DNA of 64,000 bases from NCBI GenBank assembly GCA_964458415.1, contig CAYWIT010000004.1, positions 1 to 64,000 on the forward strand, given 5' to 3'. The stretch is from CAYWIT01 sp964458415 (GTDB lineage Bacteria; Pseudomonadota; Alphaproteobacteria; Micavibrionales; UBA2020). The notes beneath the pieces are model-generated. The model was not told where the DNA came from and searched no databases. It was given only the letters and a program-made list of their open reading frames with translations. Positions 32,467-41,060 of this stretch are shown piece by piece (the stretch's first letter is position 1; each line of letters starts with the position of its first letter). Made by a program: the position numbers and the translations under genes.

Positions 32467-33747
32467 TTATTTTTTTGCGGCGTTCAGCACAAAATCAAGT
32501 GTTTTGTCGATGGACATCGGCTTGCTGAAAAGATAGCCCTGCCCGTAGTCGCAGCCCAGCGCGGTCAGAGCGCCGATCTCTTCGGCGTCCTCGATGCCCT
32601 CGCCGACGATTTTAAGGCTGAAGTTTTTGCTTAAGGCCACGATGGCGCGGATAATATCCATGCTTTTGCCATTCTGGTGCAGGTTCTGGACAAAAGAGCG
32701 GTCAATCTTGAGCAGATCGAAGGGAAAGCGGTGGAGGTAGCTGAGGGAGGAATAACCGGTTCCGAAGTCATCCAGCGCCAGCCGGACGCCAAGGTTCTTG
32801 ATGTCGCGCAGGATGATTTCAGCGGCGGCCGGATTTTCGATCAGGGCGGTCTCGGTGATTTCCAGCATCAGCTGCGCCGGATTAATGCCCGTTTCACAAA
32901 TAATGCGTTCGATTTTATCCTTGATGTCATTGTCGCAGAAGCGCGCACCGGAAAGATTGACGCTGATATAAAGCGGCGGATGCCCTGTTCCTGCGGCCTG
33001 CTGCAGCGTCGGCAGAAATTCGCAGGATCTTCTCAGGATCAGCATATCCAGATTGCCGACCACATGCGTCCGTTCCGCGAGGGGGATGAATTCCAGCGGC
33101 GGGATCAGCCCGCGGATCGGATGGTTCCAGCGGATCAGGGCCTCAAACCCCACGAGCCTTTGGTCCGGCAGCGCAACGATGGGCTGAAACCAGGGTTCGA
33201 ACTGGTGCCGGGCGATGCCTTGGGTGATTTCCTGCGCCAGCCGCAGTTCGGTCAGCGCGATTTCGCGTTGCCGTTGCAGGTCCTGCATGAAGCCGTCCGC
33301 GTCGTCGATGCGGTTCAGCTTTTCCTCGTTGCGGGGCGCGATTTCATCTTCCGGCACCTTGTCGGGCGAGCGGTAGCGCCACTGGCGATAGCGGTTGACG
33401 AGCAGGCTCATCAGCAAGCCGACCAGCGGGTCGAGATGCATGATGCGGTTCCGCAACAGGCGCGGGGAAATCATGAAAACTTCCGTATCTTCCGTGGCAA
33501 TGGCGGTTGCCGTGCGCGGCCCCGATCCCAGTAGCGCGGTTTCGCCGAAAACCTCGCCCTGTCCGAGCCGGACCAGCGGAACCTTGCGGCCTTCCCGCGT
33601 CGTGCTGATTTCGACTTCGCCGGATTCGATAATATAGGCATTGTCCCGCAGGTCTTTCTCGCGGAAGATAATGGTGCCTTTTTTATAAAAAACGCGGAGC
33701 TGCTGAAAGTCGATTCTGAAGTCGGATCTGACGGGTGCGGTGGACAT
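32467..33747 (-). CDS. Cyclic-nucleotide-binding domain fused to an EAL phosphodiesterase
   Basis: 426 residues. Residues about 15-130 form a cNMP-binding fold (YIIESGEVEISTTREGRKVP, GQGEVFGETALLGSGPRTAT). From about 175 an EAL domain carries FEALIRWNHP, LMLEITETAL, LALDDFGTGYSSLSYLHRFP, LLKIDRSFV and VGEGIEDAEE, so the c-di-GMP hydrolysis residues appear intact. It likely lowers c-di-GMP in response to a cyclic nucleotide or another ligand, linking two second messengers in the cytoplasm. It is divergent from xseA. Confidence 0.85.
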   Translation of the reverse strand: MSTAPVRSDFRIDFQQLRVFYKKGTIIFREKDLRDNAYIIESGEVEISTTREGRKVPLVRLGQGEVFGETALLGSGPRTATAIATEDTEVFMISPRLLRNRIMHLDPLVGLLMSLLVNRYRQWRYRSPDKVPEDEIAPRNEEKLNRIDDADGFMQDLQRQREIALTELRLAQEITQGIARHQFEPWFQPIVALPDQRLVGFEALIRWNHPIRGLIPPLEFIPLAERTHVVGNLDMLILRRSCEFLPTLQQAAGTGHPPLYISVNLSGARFCDNDIKDKIERIICETGINPAQLMLEITETALIENPAAAEIILRDIKNLGVRLALDDFGTGYSSLSYLHRFPFDLLKIDRSFVQNLHQNGKSMDIIRAIVALSKNFSLKIVGEGIEDAEEIGALTALGCDYGQGYLFSKPMSIDKTLDFVLNAAKK

Positions 33748-33829
33748 GAAGAGCCTTTTTTTATTTTCTCCTGAAAATAAACGTCTTTCCGGGATAGTCA
33801 AGCCGGAAGAATTGTATTATCAAGGAGAT

Positions 33830-35236
33830 ATGGCGAATAATGACCTTTTTCATGCGGAGGATCCCTTTGGCTTGCCGCCCGCGCCGGAGCCGGCGGCGGG
33901 AAGCAATGCGCCGCCGGAATATACCGTCAGCACGCTCAGCTTGAAGCTGAAGCAGGTTGTTGAAGGCAGCTTTTCCTTTGTCCGGGTGCGGGGGGAGATT
34001 TCCAAAGTCACGGTGGCAAAATCCGGCCATCTTTATACCGCCCTGAAAGACGCGGATGCGGTGCTGGATGCCATTTGCTGGAAGGGAACCGTCAGCCGTC
34101 TCGGCCTTCGGCCCGCCGAAGGCATGGACGTTGTCTGTACCGGACGTCTGACGACCTATCCGGGGCGCTCCAACTATCAGCTGATCATCGAGAGCATGGA
34201 GCTGGCGGGGGAAGGGGCGCTTCTTAAAATGCTGGAGGAGCGGCGCAAAAAACTGGCCGCCGAAGGCCTGTTCGATGCGGCCCGGAAAAAGAAAATTCCG
34301 TTTTTGCCGCGGGTGATCGGCGTGGTCAGTTCGCCTACCGGTGCGGTGATCCGTGATATCATGCACCGGCTGGACGAGCGGTTTCCCTGCCGGGTGCTGT
34401 TGTGGCCGGTCATGGTGCAGGGGCAGGGCGCTGCACAGCAGGTGGCGGCGGCCATTGCGGGGTTCAATGCCATTGCAGCCGGATCTGCGGATCGTCCCGA
34501 TGTCCTGATCGTGGCGCGTGGCGGTGGCGCGCTGGAAGACCTGATGCCATTCAATGACGAGATCGTCGTGCGGGCGGCGGTAGCCAGCGGCATTCCGCTA
34601 ATTTCCGCCGTCGGACATGAAACGGATACGACGCTGATCGACTTTGCGGCGGATCTGCGCGCGCCTACGCCAACGGCAGCCGCGGAAAAGGCTGTGCCGG
34701 TGCGGGCGGAAATGACCGCTGCGGTCATGGACAACAGCAGGCGGATCTTTGTTTCCCTGCAGCGGTTGTTGCAGCAGCACAGGCTGCGGCTGGAAAGCCT
34801 TGGCCGCGGCATGGGGCATCCGGCGCGGTTGCTGGAAACTTCGGCGCAGCGGCTGGATCATCTGTCGCAGCGGCTGGATTCCGGATTGACGGTCTGGATT
34901 GAAAAAAAACAGGCGCGCTTGCGGGAGCTGGCCGCCAGAATTGCGCCGCAAACCTTCAACCGGCGGCTGGCGGATACGGGCCGGCTGTTGCAAAGCCTTG
35001 CCGATCGTCTGGCCAATACCGAACAGAAAATTCTGGTCCAGCGGCAAACGGCGCTGGCGTCGTTGTCTTCCCTGCTGGAAAGCTTGTCCTTCGAGCGGGT
35101 GCTGGAACGGGGCTATGTGGTGGTTTCTGACGCCCAAGGAAATATCGTATCCAGCAGCACCGCAACGCGTGAGGGGGACACGGTGACGCTCCGCTTCCGC
35201 GACGGAACCAGCCCAGCGGTGATACAGAAGAAATAA
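33830..35236 (+). CDS. xseA: Exodeoxyribonuclease VII large subunit
   Basis: 468 residues. The N-terminal OB fold (YTVSTLSLKLKQVVEGSF, VRVRGEISKV, GHLYTALKDADAVLDAICWK) and the catalytic region (IGVVSSPTGAVIRDIMHRL, DVLIVARGGGALEDLMPFND, SAVGHETDTTLIDFAADLRA) are diagnostic. The long coiled coil near the C-terminus is present. With XseB it degrades single-stranded DNA in the cytoplasm; xseB is not beside it. ATG 33830 follows AAGGAG closely; earlier in-frame ATGs would overlap the divergent EAL gene. The 117-bp gap after it is AT-rich and without visible features. Confidence 0.92.
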   Translation: MANNDLFHAEDPFGLPPAPEPAAGSNAPPEYTVSTLSLKLKQVVEGSFSFVRVRGEISKVTVAKSGHLYTALKDADAVLDAICWKGTVSRLGLRPAEGMDVVCTGRLTTYPGRSNYQLIIESMELAGEGALLKMLEERRKKLAAEGLFDAARKKKIPFLPRVIGVVSSPTGAVIRDIMHRLDERFPCRVLLWPVMVQGQGAAQQVAAAIAGFNAIAAGSADRPDVLIVARGGGALEDLMPFNDEIVVRAAVASGIPLISAVGHETDTTLIDFAADLRAPTPTAAAEKAVPVRAEMTAAVMDNSRRIFVSLQRLLQQHRLRLESLGRGMGHPARLLETSAQRLDHLSQRLDSGLTVWIEKKQARLRELAARIAPQTFNRRLADTGRLLQSLADRLANTEQKILVQRQTALASLSSLLESLSFERVLERGYVVVSDAQGNIVSSSTATREGDTVTLRFRDGTSPAVIQKK

Positions 35237-35353
35237 ATCTATAAAATTTATTTTATATATCAATTACTTATCGACATATAAAGATTATTCTTGTCATATT
35301 TAAAATATATGGTAACTAATGATTGTTTTTAACAGAATCAATGGAGAGCGAAG

Positions 35354-36301
35354 ATGATCGTAGAATCAATTATTATCGGCGGGGTAGTTCTTGCAGGGGG
35401 CGCAACCCTTGCCACCATGGTTTACACCGTTAAGGAAAAGCAGGAAGCGCTGATTGAAAGCTTCGGGAAATATAAATCGACCATCAAGAATTCCGGACTG
35501 AAATTAAAGGCGCCTTGGCACAAAGTGCGCCGTGCTCCCACGGATGCGCGCATTGTCAAAGAGCATCTCGTGACAAAAACGTCCGATGACATTTTTGTGA
35601 CGATCCCCATCAACATGCGCGTTCAGGTTCTGGATACACATAAATTCACTTATGCGACAAACGATCCGGAAGCCGGAATGAAAATCGATATTGCCGCCGC
35701 TGTCAAGCAGATGGCCTCCAACATGGAATTCGCCAGCCTGTTCAAGGAGCGCGAGGAAATCAGCCGGCAGGTGCTGGAAAAAGTCGGGCAACATATCGAA
35801 GATTTGTATGGCGTCAAGCTGCTGGATGTCGTCGTTGATGAGCCGCAGGCAACGGAAGAGCTGCAGCGTTCTTATAATAACCGCAAGGCCAGCGAGAATG
35901 AAGCCGTGGTCAAGCTGAACAATGCGCAGGCCGAGAAACAGGCGGCGATCCTGCGGGCTGAAGGCCGCAAGGAGGAACTGCGTCTTGACGGCGAAGGTGT
36001 GGCCGAACAGCGCAAGGCTATCTTTCAGAACTATGCCGAGCAGTTTAATGAACTGGCTAAAAACGGCCTGACGACGGAAATGGCGCAGCAAACTATTTTG
36101 CTGGCGATGGCGAATGACACCGTGCGCGATGCCGCTAAAAACGGAAACACCATCATCACGACGACAAATACGACAGAGATGATGTCGCAGATTCAGGCCT
36201 TGGCCGACAAGCTGAACAAACCCCGTCATCCGCTTGCCAGCAATGATCAGGCGGCAATCCCGGGGGCAGCAGCGCGTCCGCCCCGGCATGAGGGGCCGTA
36301 A
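35354..36301 (+). CDS. SPFH/band-7 (HflC/stomatin-like) membrane protein
   Basis: 315 residues. A short N-terminal hydrophobic segment (SIIIGGVVLAGGATLATMVY) precedes the SPFH domain (EKQEALIESFGKYKSTIKNS, PTDARIVKEHLVTKTSDD). A coiled coil follows (QRSYNNRKASENEAVV, EKQAAILRAEGRKEELRLDG), typical of stomatin/HflC-like proteins that oligomerise at membranes. No NfeD or second SPFH partner is adjacent, so it is not the usual HflK-HflC pair. GGAG precedes the ATG by about seven bases. A strong terminator follows 29 bp after the stop. Confidence 0.8.
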   Translation: MIVESIIIGGVVLAGGATLATMVYTVKEKQEALIESFGKYKSTIKNSGLKLKAPWHKVRRAPTDARIVKEHLVTKTSDDIFVTIPINMRVQVLDTHKFTYATNDPEAGMKIDIAAAVKQMASNMEFASLFKEREEISRQVLEKVGQHIEDLYGVKLLDVVVDEPQATEELQRSYNNRKASENEAVVKLNNAQAEKQAAILRAEGRKEELRLDGEGVAEQRKAIFQNYAEQFNELAKNGLTTEMAQQTILLAMANDTVRDAAKNGNTIITTTNTTEMMSQIQALADKLNKPRHPLASNDQAAIPGAAARPPRHEGP

Positions 36302-36330
36302 ACGCCTTCCTTGAAAAGGGAAATTGCGGG

Positions 36331-36358
36331 AAAAGCCGGGAGCAGTCCCGGCTTTTTT
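36331..36358 (+). terminator. Rho-independent terminator after the SPFH gene
   Basis: AAAAGCCGGGA (36331-36341) and TCCCGGCTTTT (36346-36356) form an 11-bp perfect stem with a GCAG loop, ending in a run of six T. It is the clearest terminator in the window and isolates the SPFH gene from tsaD. Confidence 0.9.
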
Positions 36359-36395
36359 CATGGACAAATGCGGTTTTCACTATACATTTTACGGC

Positions 36396-37451
36396 ATGAG
36401 AGTTCTCGGAATTGAAACCAGCTGCGATGAAACAGCCGCCGCCGTCGTGACGGCGGAACGGGAGATTCTGTCCAATCTGGTATTAAGCCAGCAAGAACAT
36501 CTGCTTTATGGCGGGGTGGTGCCGGAAGTCGCGGCGCGGGCGCACCTCAGCCATATTGATATACTGGTTGAAAACGCCCTGCGCGAGAGCAAGACGGCGT
36601 GGGAGGATCTTGCCGCGATTGCTGTAACGGCGGGGCCGGGGTTGATCGGCGGGGTTCTGGTGGGCGTCATGACCGCCAAGGCGATTGCCGCGGTGCGCCG
36701 GATTCCGCTGGTCGCCGTCAACCATCTGGAGGGCCATGCCCTGACGGCGCGGCTGACCGATGATGTGGCCTTCCCGTATTTGCTGCTGCTGGTGTCCGGC
36801 GGGCATTGCCAGTTGCTGGTGGTGGAGGGTGTCGGGCGCTACCGGCGGCTGGGGACGACGATGGACGATGCCGTGGGGGAGTGTTTTGACAAGACCGCAA
36901 AAATTCTGGGACTGGGGTACCCCGGCGGCCCTGCTGTCGAGCGCGCGGCGGCGCTATGCGTGGATGCTGACAAGGCCAAGAAGCGCTTTGCTTTGCCGCG
37001 CCCGCTTTTTGGCAAGCCGGGTTGCGATTTTTCTTTTTCCGGCCTGAAAACAGCGGTCCGCCGTGCCGCCGAAGGGCTGGTGCCGGAGGACGTTCCCGAT
37101 CTCTGTGCCGCTTTTCAGGAAAGCGTGGCGGATATCCTCGGGGATCGTGTGGCGCATGCGTTGCAGGACTATCTGGCCGGTCATCCCGCCGCGCCGACGC
37201 TGGTCGTGGCGGGCGGCGTTGCCGCCAATGCGTTTCTGCGCTTGCGGCTGGAAAGTCTGGTTGCGGCGCAGGGCGTACGTTTTGTGGCGCCTCCTCCTCC
37301 TCTTTGCACCGACAATGCGGCCATGATCGCCTGGGCGGGGTTGGAGCGTTTTCAAAAAGGACTGACGGATGCTCTGTCATTCCCCGTCCGCGCCCGCTGG
37401 CCGCTGGATCCTGATGCCTTGCCAGTCAGCCTGAAATCGCAGAAAATATAA
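36396..37451 (+). CDS. tsaD: tRNA N6-adenosine threonylcarbamoyltransferase TsaD
   Basis: 351 residues. GIETSCDETAAAVV at the start, VPEVAARAHLSHI, the metal-binding NHLEGHALTARL, LLLLVSGGHCQLL, GTTMDDAVGECFDK and the final TDNAAMIAWAGLER are canonical. TsaD transfers the threonylcarbamoyl group onto A37 of ANN-decoding tRNAs. ATG 36396 directly precedes the conserved RVLGIETSCDET; an in-frame ATG upstream lies in the terminator. It begins a run with a rhodanese gene and gpsA. Confidence 0.95.
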   Translation: MRVLGIETSCDETAAAVVTAEREILSNLVLSQQEHLLYGGVVPEVAARAHLSHIDILVENALRESKTAWEDLAAIAVTAGPGLIGGVLVGVMTAKAIAAVRRIPLVAVNHLEGHALTARLTDDVAFPYLLLLVSGGHCQLLVVEGVGRYRRLGTTMDDAVGECFDKTAKILGLGYPGGPAVERAAALCVDADKAKKRFALPRPLFGKPGCDFSFSGLKTAVRRAAEGLVPEDVPDLCAAFQESVADILGDRVAHALQDYLAGHPAAPTLVVAGGVAANAFLRLRLESLVAAQGVRFVAPPPPLCTDNAAMIAWAGLERFQKGLTDALSFPVRARWPLDPDALPVSLKSQKI

Positions 37452-37467
37452 AAAAGGAGAAAATGAA

Positions 37468-37791
37468 ATGAGCGCGTATAAAATAGTGAATGCCGACGAG
37501 TTGAAAAAAATGCAGGATTGCCTGATTCTTGACGTGCGGACGCATGACGAGCATGAAGCCGCACACCTCCGGCGCAAGCACCATCATGTGCCGCTGGATC
37601 GGCTGGATGCCCGGGAGTTCATGACCGAAGAAGGCCTTGGCCATGGCGATTCGGTTTATATTCTGTGCAAGTCCGGCATGCGGGCCCGCGCCGCCGCCGA
37701 AAAATTCTGTGCCGCCGGATACGAGAATGTACATGTGATCGAGGGCGGTATCATCGCCTGTGAAAAATGCGGCGAAGACGTTAACGGTTAA
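37468..37791 (+). CDS. Single-domain rhodanese-like protein
   Basis: 107 residues. LILDVRTHDEHEAAHLRR and the active-site loop ILCKSGMRARAAAEKF (catalytic cysteine of CKSGMR) fit the single-domain sulfurtransferase family, as does VIEGGIIACEK near the end. Such proteins carry persulfide sulfur in the cytoplasm. AAGGAG stands upstream. It lies 16 bp after tsaD and 6 bp before gpsA. The C-terminal CEKC pair is a small extra that could be redox active (inference). Confidence 0.8.
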   Translation: MSAYKIVNADELKKMQDCLILDVRTHDEHEAAHLRRKHHHVPLDRLDAREFMTEEGLGHGDSVYILCKSGMRARAAAEKFCAAGYENVHVIEGGIIACEKCGEDVNG

Positions 37792-37797
37792 TAACGC

Positions 37798-38805
37798 ATG
37801 CTGGAAAAAAAACAGCATATCGCGGTTATCGGCGGCGGGGCTTGGGGGACGGCGCTGGCCGTCGTCATGGCCGGAAACGGCAAGGCGGTAACGCTTTATG
37901 CGCGGAACGAAGGTCTGGCGCGGAAGATCAATACGACACATGAAAATGATGCGTATCTGCCGGGGATCCCCCTGCCTGCGGAGATTCAGGCGACTGATGA
38001 TCTGGCCGTTGCCGGAAAGGCCGATATCGTTTTATTGGTCACGCCGGCGCAGTTTCTCCGGGCGCTGCTGCCCGCCTTGAAACCGTATGTCCGGCCGGAA
38101 GTACCGCTGGTCAATTGCGCCAAAGGGATCGAGGTTGAAACCGGAGCGCTGTTGTCGCAGGTTGTTGCCGCGGCGATGCCCGGCCAGCCCTATGCCGTTT
38201 TGTCGGGGCCGACCTTCGCGGGGGAAGTGGCGCGGGGTTTGCCGACGGCGCTGACTTTCGCGACAACGGCGCCGCATGAACAGGCGCGCGGCTGGGCGCA
38301 AACGCTATCCGGACCCGCTTTCCGGCCTTATCTTTCTGCTGATCCGGCGGGGGCGGAAATTTGCGGCGCGCTTAAAAACGTGATCGCGATTGCCTGCGGG
38401 ATTGTTGAAGGAAAAAAGCTGGGGCAAAACGCCAGATCTGCCGTGATGACGCGCGGTCTGGCAGAAATGCGCCGCTTTGGGCACGGGCGTGGTGCGCAGG
38501 ATGCGACTTTTATGGGGTTGTCCGGCATCGGCGATCTGACGCTGACCTGTCATTCCATGAGCTCGCGCAACTTTTCGCTGGGGGTTGCGCTGGGGGCGGG
38601 GCAGACGCTGCCGGAGATCATGGCGGGCCGCAGAAGCGTGGCCGAGGGGGTCGCCACGGCGCGGGCGGTTGCCGGGATTGCGGCGCGCGAAGGGCTGGAG
38701 ATGCCGATTTGTCTGGCTGTTAACGATATTTTGCACGGGGGACGCGGGGTTGACGAGGTCATTCACGCGCTGCTGTCCCGCGGCATCAAGGATGAGGACG
38801 CATGA
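37798..38805 (+). CDS. gpsA: Glycerol-3-phosphate dehydrogenase [NAD(P)+]
   Basis: 335 residues. The NAD loop VIGGGAWGTALAVVMAGNG, LVNCAKGIEVETG, LSGPTFAGEVARGLPTALTF, the catalytic LKNVIAIACGIVEGKKLGQN and MGLSGIGDLTLTCHSMSSRN are canonical. It makes sn-glycerol 3-phosphate for phospholipids. It commonly follows tsaD in alphaproteobacteria. Its end overlaps the next start by 4 bp (ATGA), indicating coupling. Confidence 0.95.
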   Translation: MLEKKQHIAVIGGGAWGTALAVVMAGNGKAVTLYARNEGLARKINTTHENDAYLPGIPLPAEIQATDDLAVAGKADIVLLVTPAQFLRALLPALKPYVRPEVPLVNCAKGIEVETGALLSQVVAAAMPGQPYAVLSGPTFAGEVARGLPTALTFATTAPHEQARGWAQTLSGPAFRPYLSADPAGAEICGALKNVIAIACGIVEGKKLGQNARSAVMTRGLAEMRRFGHGRGAQDATFMGLSGIGDLTLTCHSMSSRNFSLGVALGAGQTLPEIMAGRRSVAEGVATARAVAGIAAREGLEMPICLAVNDILHGGRGVDEVIHALLSRGIKDEDA

Positions 38806-39389
38806 CGCAAATTATCATTACACGGGCGGATGAACTGCTGGCAACGCTGGAAACCAAAACGGTGGCGGCGGTGCTTTCCATCGAGCATCCGGGGGTGGAA
38901 AAAGGACAGAAGGGGAGCGCGCCGCGTCTGGCCGAACACGGTTTCGGCCATATTCCGCAGCGTGTTCTGGCTTTCTGGGATTCCGAGCAGATCGTGCATA
39001 ACGGCCCTGATCCGGCGCAGGTGGCGGAAGGGGTCGCTTTTGTGCTGGAACATCTCGGCAAGGGGCCGGTGCTGGTGCATTGTCATGCCGGAAAATCGCG
39101 CAGTGTCGCGATTGTTCTGGGGGCACTGGCGCTGGCGCACCCCGAACAGGACGAGAATTTTTTGATTGAAAAGCTGCTGGAAATCCGCGCGATTTCCGCG
39201 CCGAATATTCTGGTGGTGGAAATGGTGGATGCGCTTTCGGGTCGCGCGGGACGCTTGCTGCGGGCGGTTCTTGATCATCCGGTGCTGACCGCGCAGCGGG
39301 CGCAGGCGGAGGCGAACCGGCAGAAATTGTTGGAGGACCGGCCCGAACTGTTGCAGAAGCTTTACCCCGAAAAATTTCCCAAACCCTGA
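38802..39389 (+). CDS. Dual-specificity/tyrosine phosphatase-like protein
   Basis: 195 residues. The CX5R catalytic loop is VLVHCHAGKSRSVAIVLGAL (Cys and Arg present). An aspartate that could be the general acid lies upstream in LAFWDSEQIVHNGPDP. The family resembles bacterial DSP-like proteins that dephosphorylate proteins or small phosphates in the cytoplasm. The C-terminal third (QRAQAEANRQKLLEDRPELL) is a charged helix. It overlaps gpsA and is 12 bp ahead of the EVE gene. The substrate is unknown. Confidence 0.75.
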   Translation: MTQIIITRADELLATLETKTVAAVLSIEHPGVEKGQKGSAPRLAEHGFGHIPQRVLAFWDSEQIVHNGPDPAQVAEGVAFVLEHLGKGPVLVHCHAGKSRSVAIVLGALALAHPEQDENFLIEKLLEIRAISAPNILVVEMVDALSGRAGRLLRAVLDHPVLTAQRAQAEANRQKLLEDRPELLQKLYPEKFPKP

Positions 39390-39401
39390 GGCTTGAAAGA
39401 C

Positions 39402-39809
39402 ATGGCTTACTGGCTGATGAAATCGGAACCGGCGGCTTATGCGTGGTCGCAACTGGTCAAGGACAAAAAAACAAGCTGGACGGGCGTGCGCAACTATCAG
39501 GCCGCCAATAATATGAAGGCCATGCAGCTGGGCGACGAGGCTTTTTTCTACCACTCGAACGAGGGGCGGGAAATCGTCGGCGTCATGCGGATTTCAAAGC
39601 TTTATCATCCCGACCCGACCGATCCGGCAGGGCGTTTTGGCATGGTTGAAGTGACGGCGCTCCGGCCCTTTGCCAGACCGGTGACTCTGGCGGAGATTAA
39701 AGAGCATCCGAAACTGAAAGACATGGCGTTTGTAAAACAGTCCCGCCTGTCGGTTTCCCCCGTGACAGCGGCAGAGTGGAAGCTGCTTTGCACGCTGGGC
39801 GGTATTTGA
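39402..39809 (+). CDS. EVE-domain protein (thymocyte nuclear protein 1 family)
   Basis: 135 residues, all EVE domain: YWLMKSEPAAYAWSQLVKDK, TSWTGVRNYQAANNMKAMQL, AFFYHSNEGREIVGVMRISK and KDMAFVKQSRLSVSPVTAAEW. The PUA-like fold is thought to bind modified bases in nucleic acid. ATG 39402 begins the conserved AYWLMKSEP. The protein is free-standing, not fused to a restriction domain. It ends two bases before a convergent small gene. Confidence 0.88.
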   Translation: MAYWLMKSEPAAYAWSQLVKDKKTSWTGVRNYQAANNMKAMQLGDEAFFYHSNEGREIVGVMRISKLYHPDPTDPAGRFGMVEVTALRPFARPVTLAEIKEHPKLKDMAFVKQSRLSVSPVTAAEWKLLCTLGGI

Positions 39810-39811
39810 CC

Positions 39812-40093
39812 CTAGGCGGGGGAGGTGATCTGGACCAGCGGCACTTCAAATCCCGTCAGGGCATCTTCTTCCGGCTGAACCAGCAGGACAGAAGGGGCTT
39901 TGAGAAGGGCGCTCATCATGCGGTCGTGCACTTCGAGATTGAGCAGCTGGCCTTCCGGATCGCAGTCGTGGAAATGCAGCATCAGCAGGCGTTGTCCGGC
40001 GATAAAATCGACCCGCGCCACTTCCGCCGGAAAGCGCTGGTTGTTCGCGATCAGGATGTCGCCGCCTTCGGAAATGATCAGATCCATCGCCAT
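39812..40093 (-). CDS. Small conserved-type hypothetical protein
   Basis: 93 residues, not recognised. It is acidic and beta-rich, with LIISEGGDILIANNQRFPAE, an HFHDC motif near the middle and a hydrophobic LLVQPEEDALTGF near the end. No signal peptide or membrane helix. It follows the next small gene by 3 bp on the minus strand, so the two are probably one unit. AAGG lies upstream of the ATG. Confidence 0.5.
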   Translation of the reverse strand: MAMDLIISEGGDILIANNQRFPAEVARVDFIAGQRLLMLHFHDCDPEGQLLNLEVHDRMMSALLKAPSVLLVQPEEDALTGFEVPLVQITSPA

Positions 40094-40096
40094 GAT

Positions 40097-40342
40097 TCAG
40101 CCTTTGCGCTGGTGTTGCGGTTCTGCCTTGTGGTGCAAAAGCCCTTGCACATGGAGGCCTGAATTTGATCGTCCGATCGAGCGCGGATCCATCGTGCCGA
40201 TCTCGGACGGAATATCGTCAAAAACCAGCGCGGCAGGGCGCGGACCGGAATCTTCCGGTGTTTGGTGTATGGGCATATAGAGCAGATTGCCGCTAAACTT
40301 TTGTCGCAGCATTTCCCCGATGTCTGCGGGTGCGCATTTCAT
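40097..40342 (-). CDS. Small hypothetical protein
   Basis: 81 residues, unrecognised. AAGGGG precedes the ATG. The sequence is polar, with CAPADIGEMLRQKF at the start and a basic, His-rich end (HHKAEPQHQRKG). No domain or export signal. It is followed on the same strand by another small hypothetical gene. A 141-bp AT-rich gap separates its start from the divergent ProXp-ala gene. Confidence 0.45.
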   Translation of the reverse strand: MKCAPADIGEMLRQKFSGNLLYMPIHQTPEDSGPRPAALVFDDIPSEIGTMDPRSIGRSNSGLHVQGLLHHKAEPQHQRKG

Positions 40343-40483
40343 GGTTTTCCCCTTGTTATTTTCATAGCAGGATGCGAACCCCTCCGCCTCCTTGAATATA
40401 TGTATAGTAGTGCCATATTATGAACAAATAGTGAATCCGAAGCCCCCTTTTTCTGCAGGGCTGAAAATGCTAGATATTGCAAT

Positions 40484-41044
40484 ATGTTGCCAGAAGCAAG
40501 AATAACCGACAGCCCCCTGCTGACAATTGTTCCGACTCCGGAACCCTTGGCGACGCTTTTTTTCCAACAGGGAATCAGGGCCACAACCTATGCCCACCCG
40601 CCGGTTTTTACCGTTGCGGAGGGGGCGGAGTTTAAGCAAGCCATGCCGGGCGGTCATACCAAGAATCTGTTTTTAAAGGATAAAAATGAATCGCTCTGGC
40701 TGCTGACCGCGCTCTGGGATACGCAGATTGACCTGAAAACGCTTCCGGCGCGGATTGGCGCGGGGCGGCTTTCCTTCGGGAGCGCGGCGCTGCTGGAAAA
40801 AAAACTGGGGGTGATTCCGGGGTCGGTCACGCCTCTGGCACTGGTGAATGATGCCGGCCGGGAGGTGCGTCCCGTCCTCGATGCCCGTTTGATGACCGGC
40901 GCGATCGTCAATTGCCATCCTTTACGAAATGATATGACGACAGGATTGTTTCCCGCAGCGCTGCTTGGCTTCCTGCAGCAGCTCGGTTACGATCCTCTGA
41001 TCATTGATTTTGCGGCGGAAAAACCTATTTCAGGGCAAGAATAA
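40484..41044 (+). CDS. Prolyl-tRNA editing protein ProXp-ala (PrdX/YbaK family)
   Basis: 186 residues. HPPVFTVAEGAEFKQAMPGG, HTKNLFLKDKNESLWLLTAL and KLGVIPGSVTPLALVNDAGR are hallmarks of the free-standing INS-like editing domain that hydrolyses Ala-tRNA(Pro). It contains the catalytic Lys in FLKDK. It acts in trans in the cytoplasm. There is no strong SD before ATG 40484. The next gene starts 16 bp downstream. Confidence 0.85.
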   Translation: MLPEARITDSPLLTIVPTPEPLATLFFQQGIRATTYAHPPVFTVAEGAEFKQAMPGGHTKNLFLKDKNESLWLLTALWDTQIDLKTLPARIGAGRLSFGSAALLEKKLGVIPGSVTPLALVNDAGREVRPVLDARLMTGAIVNCHPLRNDMTTGLFPAALLGFLQQLGYDPLIIDFAAEKPISGQE

Positions 41045-41060
41045 AGGAAAAGGAAAGAAC

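Noticed and set aside
40339..40584. Minus-strand frame of 81 codons between small genes and ProXp-ala
   Set aside because: Overlaps the start of a recognised gene, no RBS, no domain.
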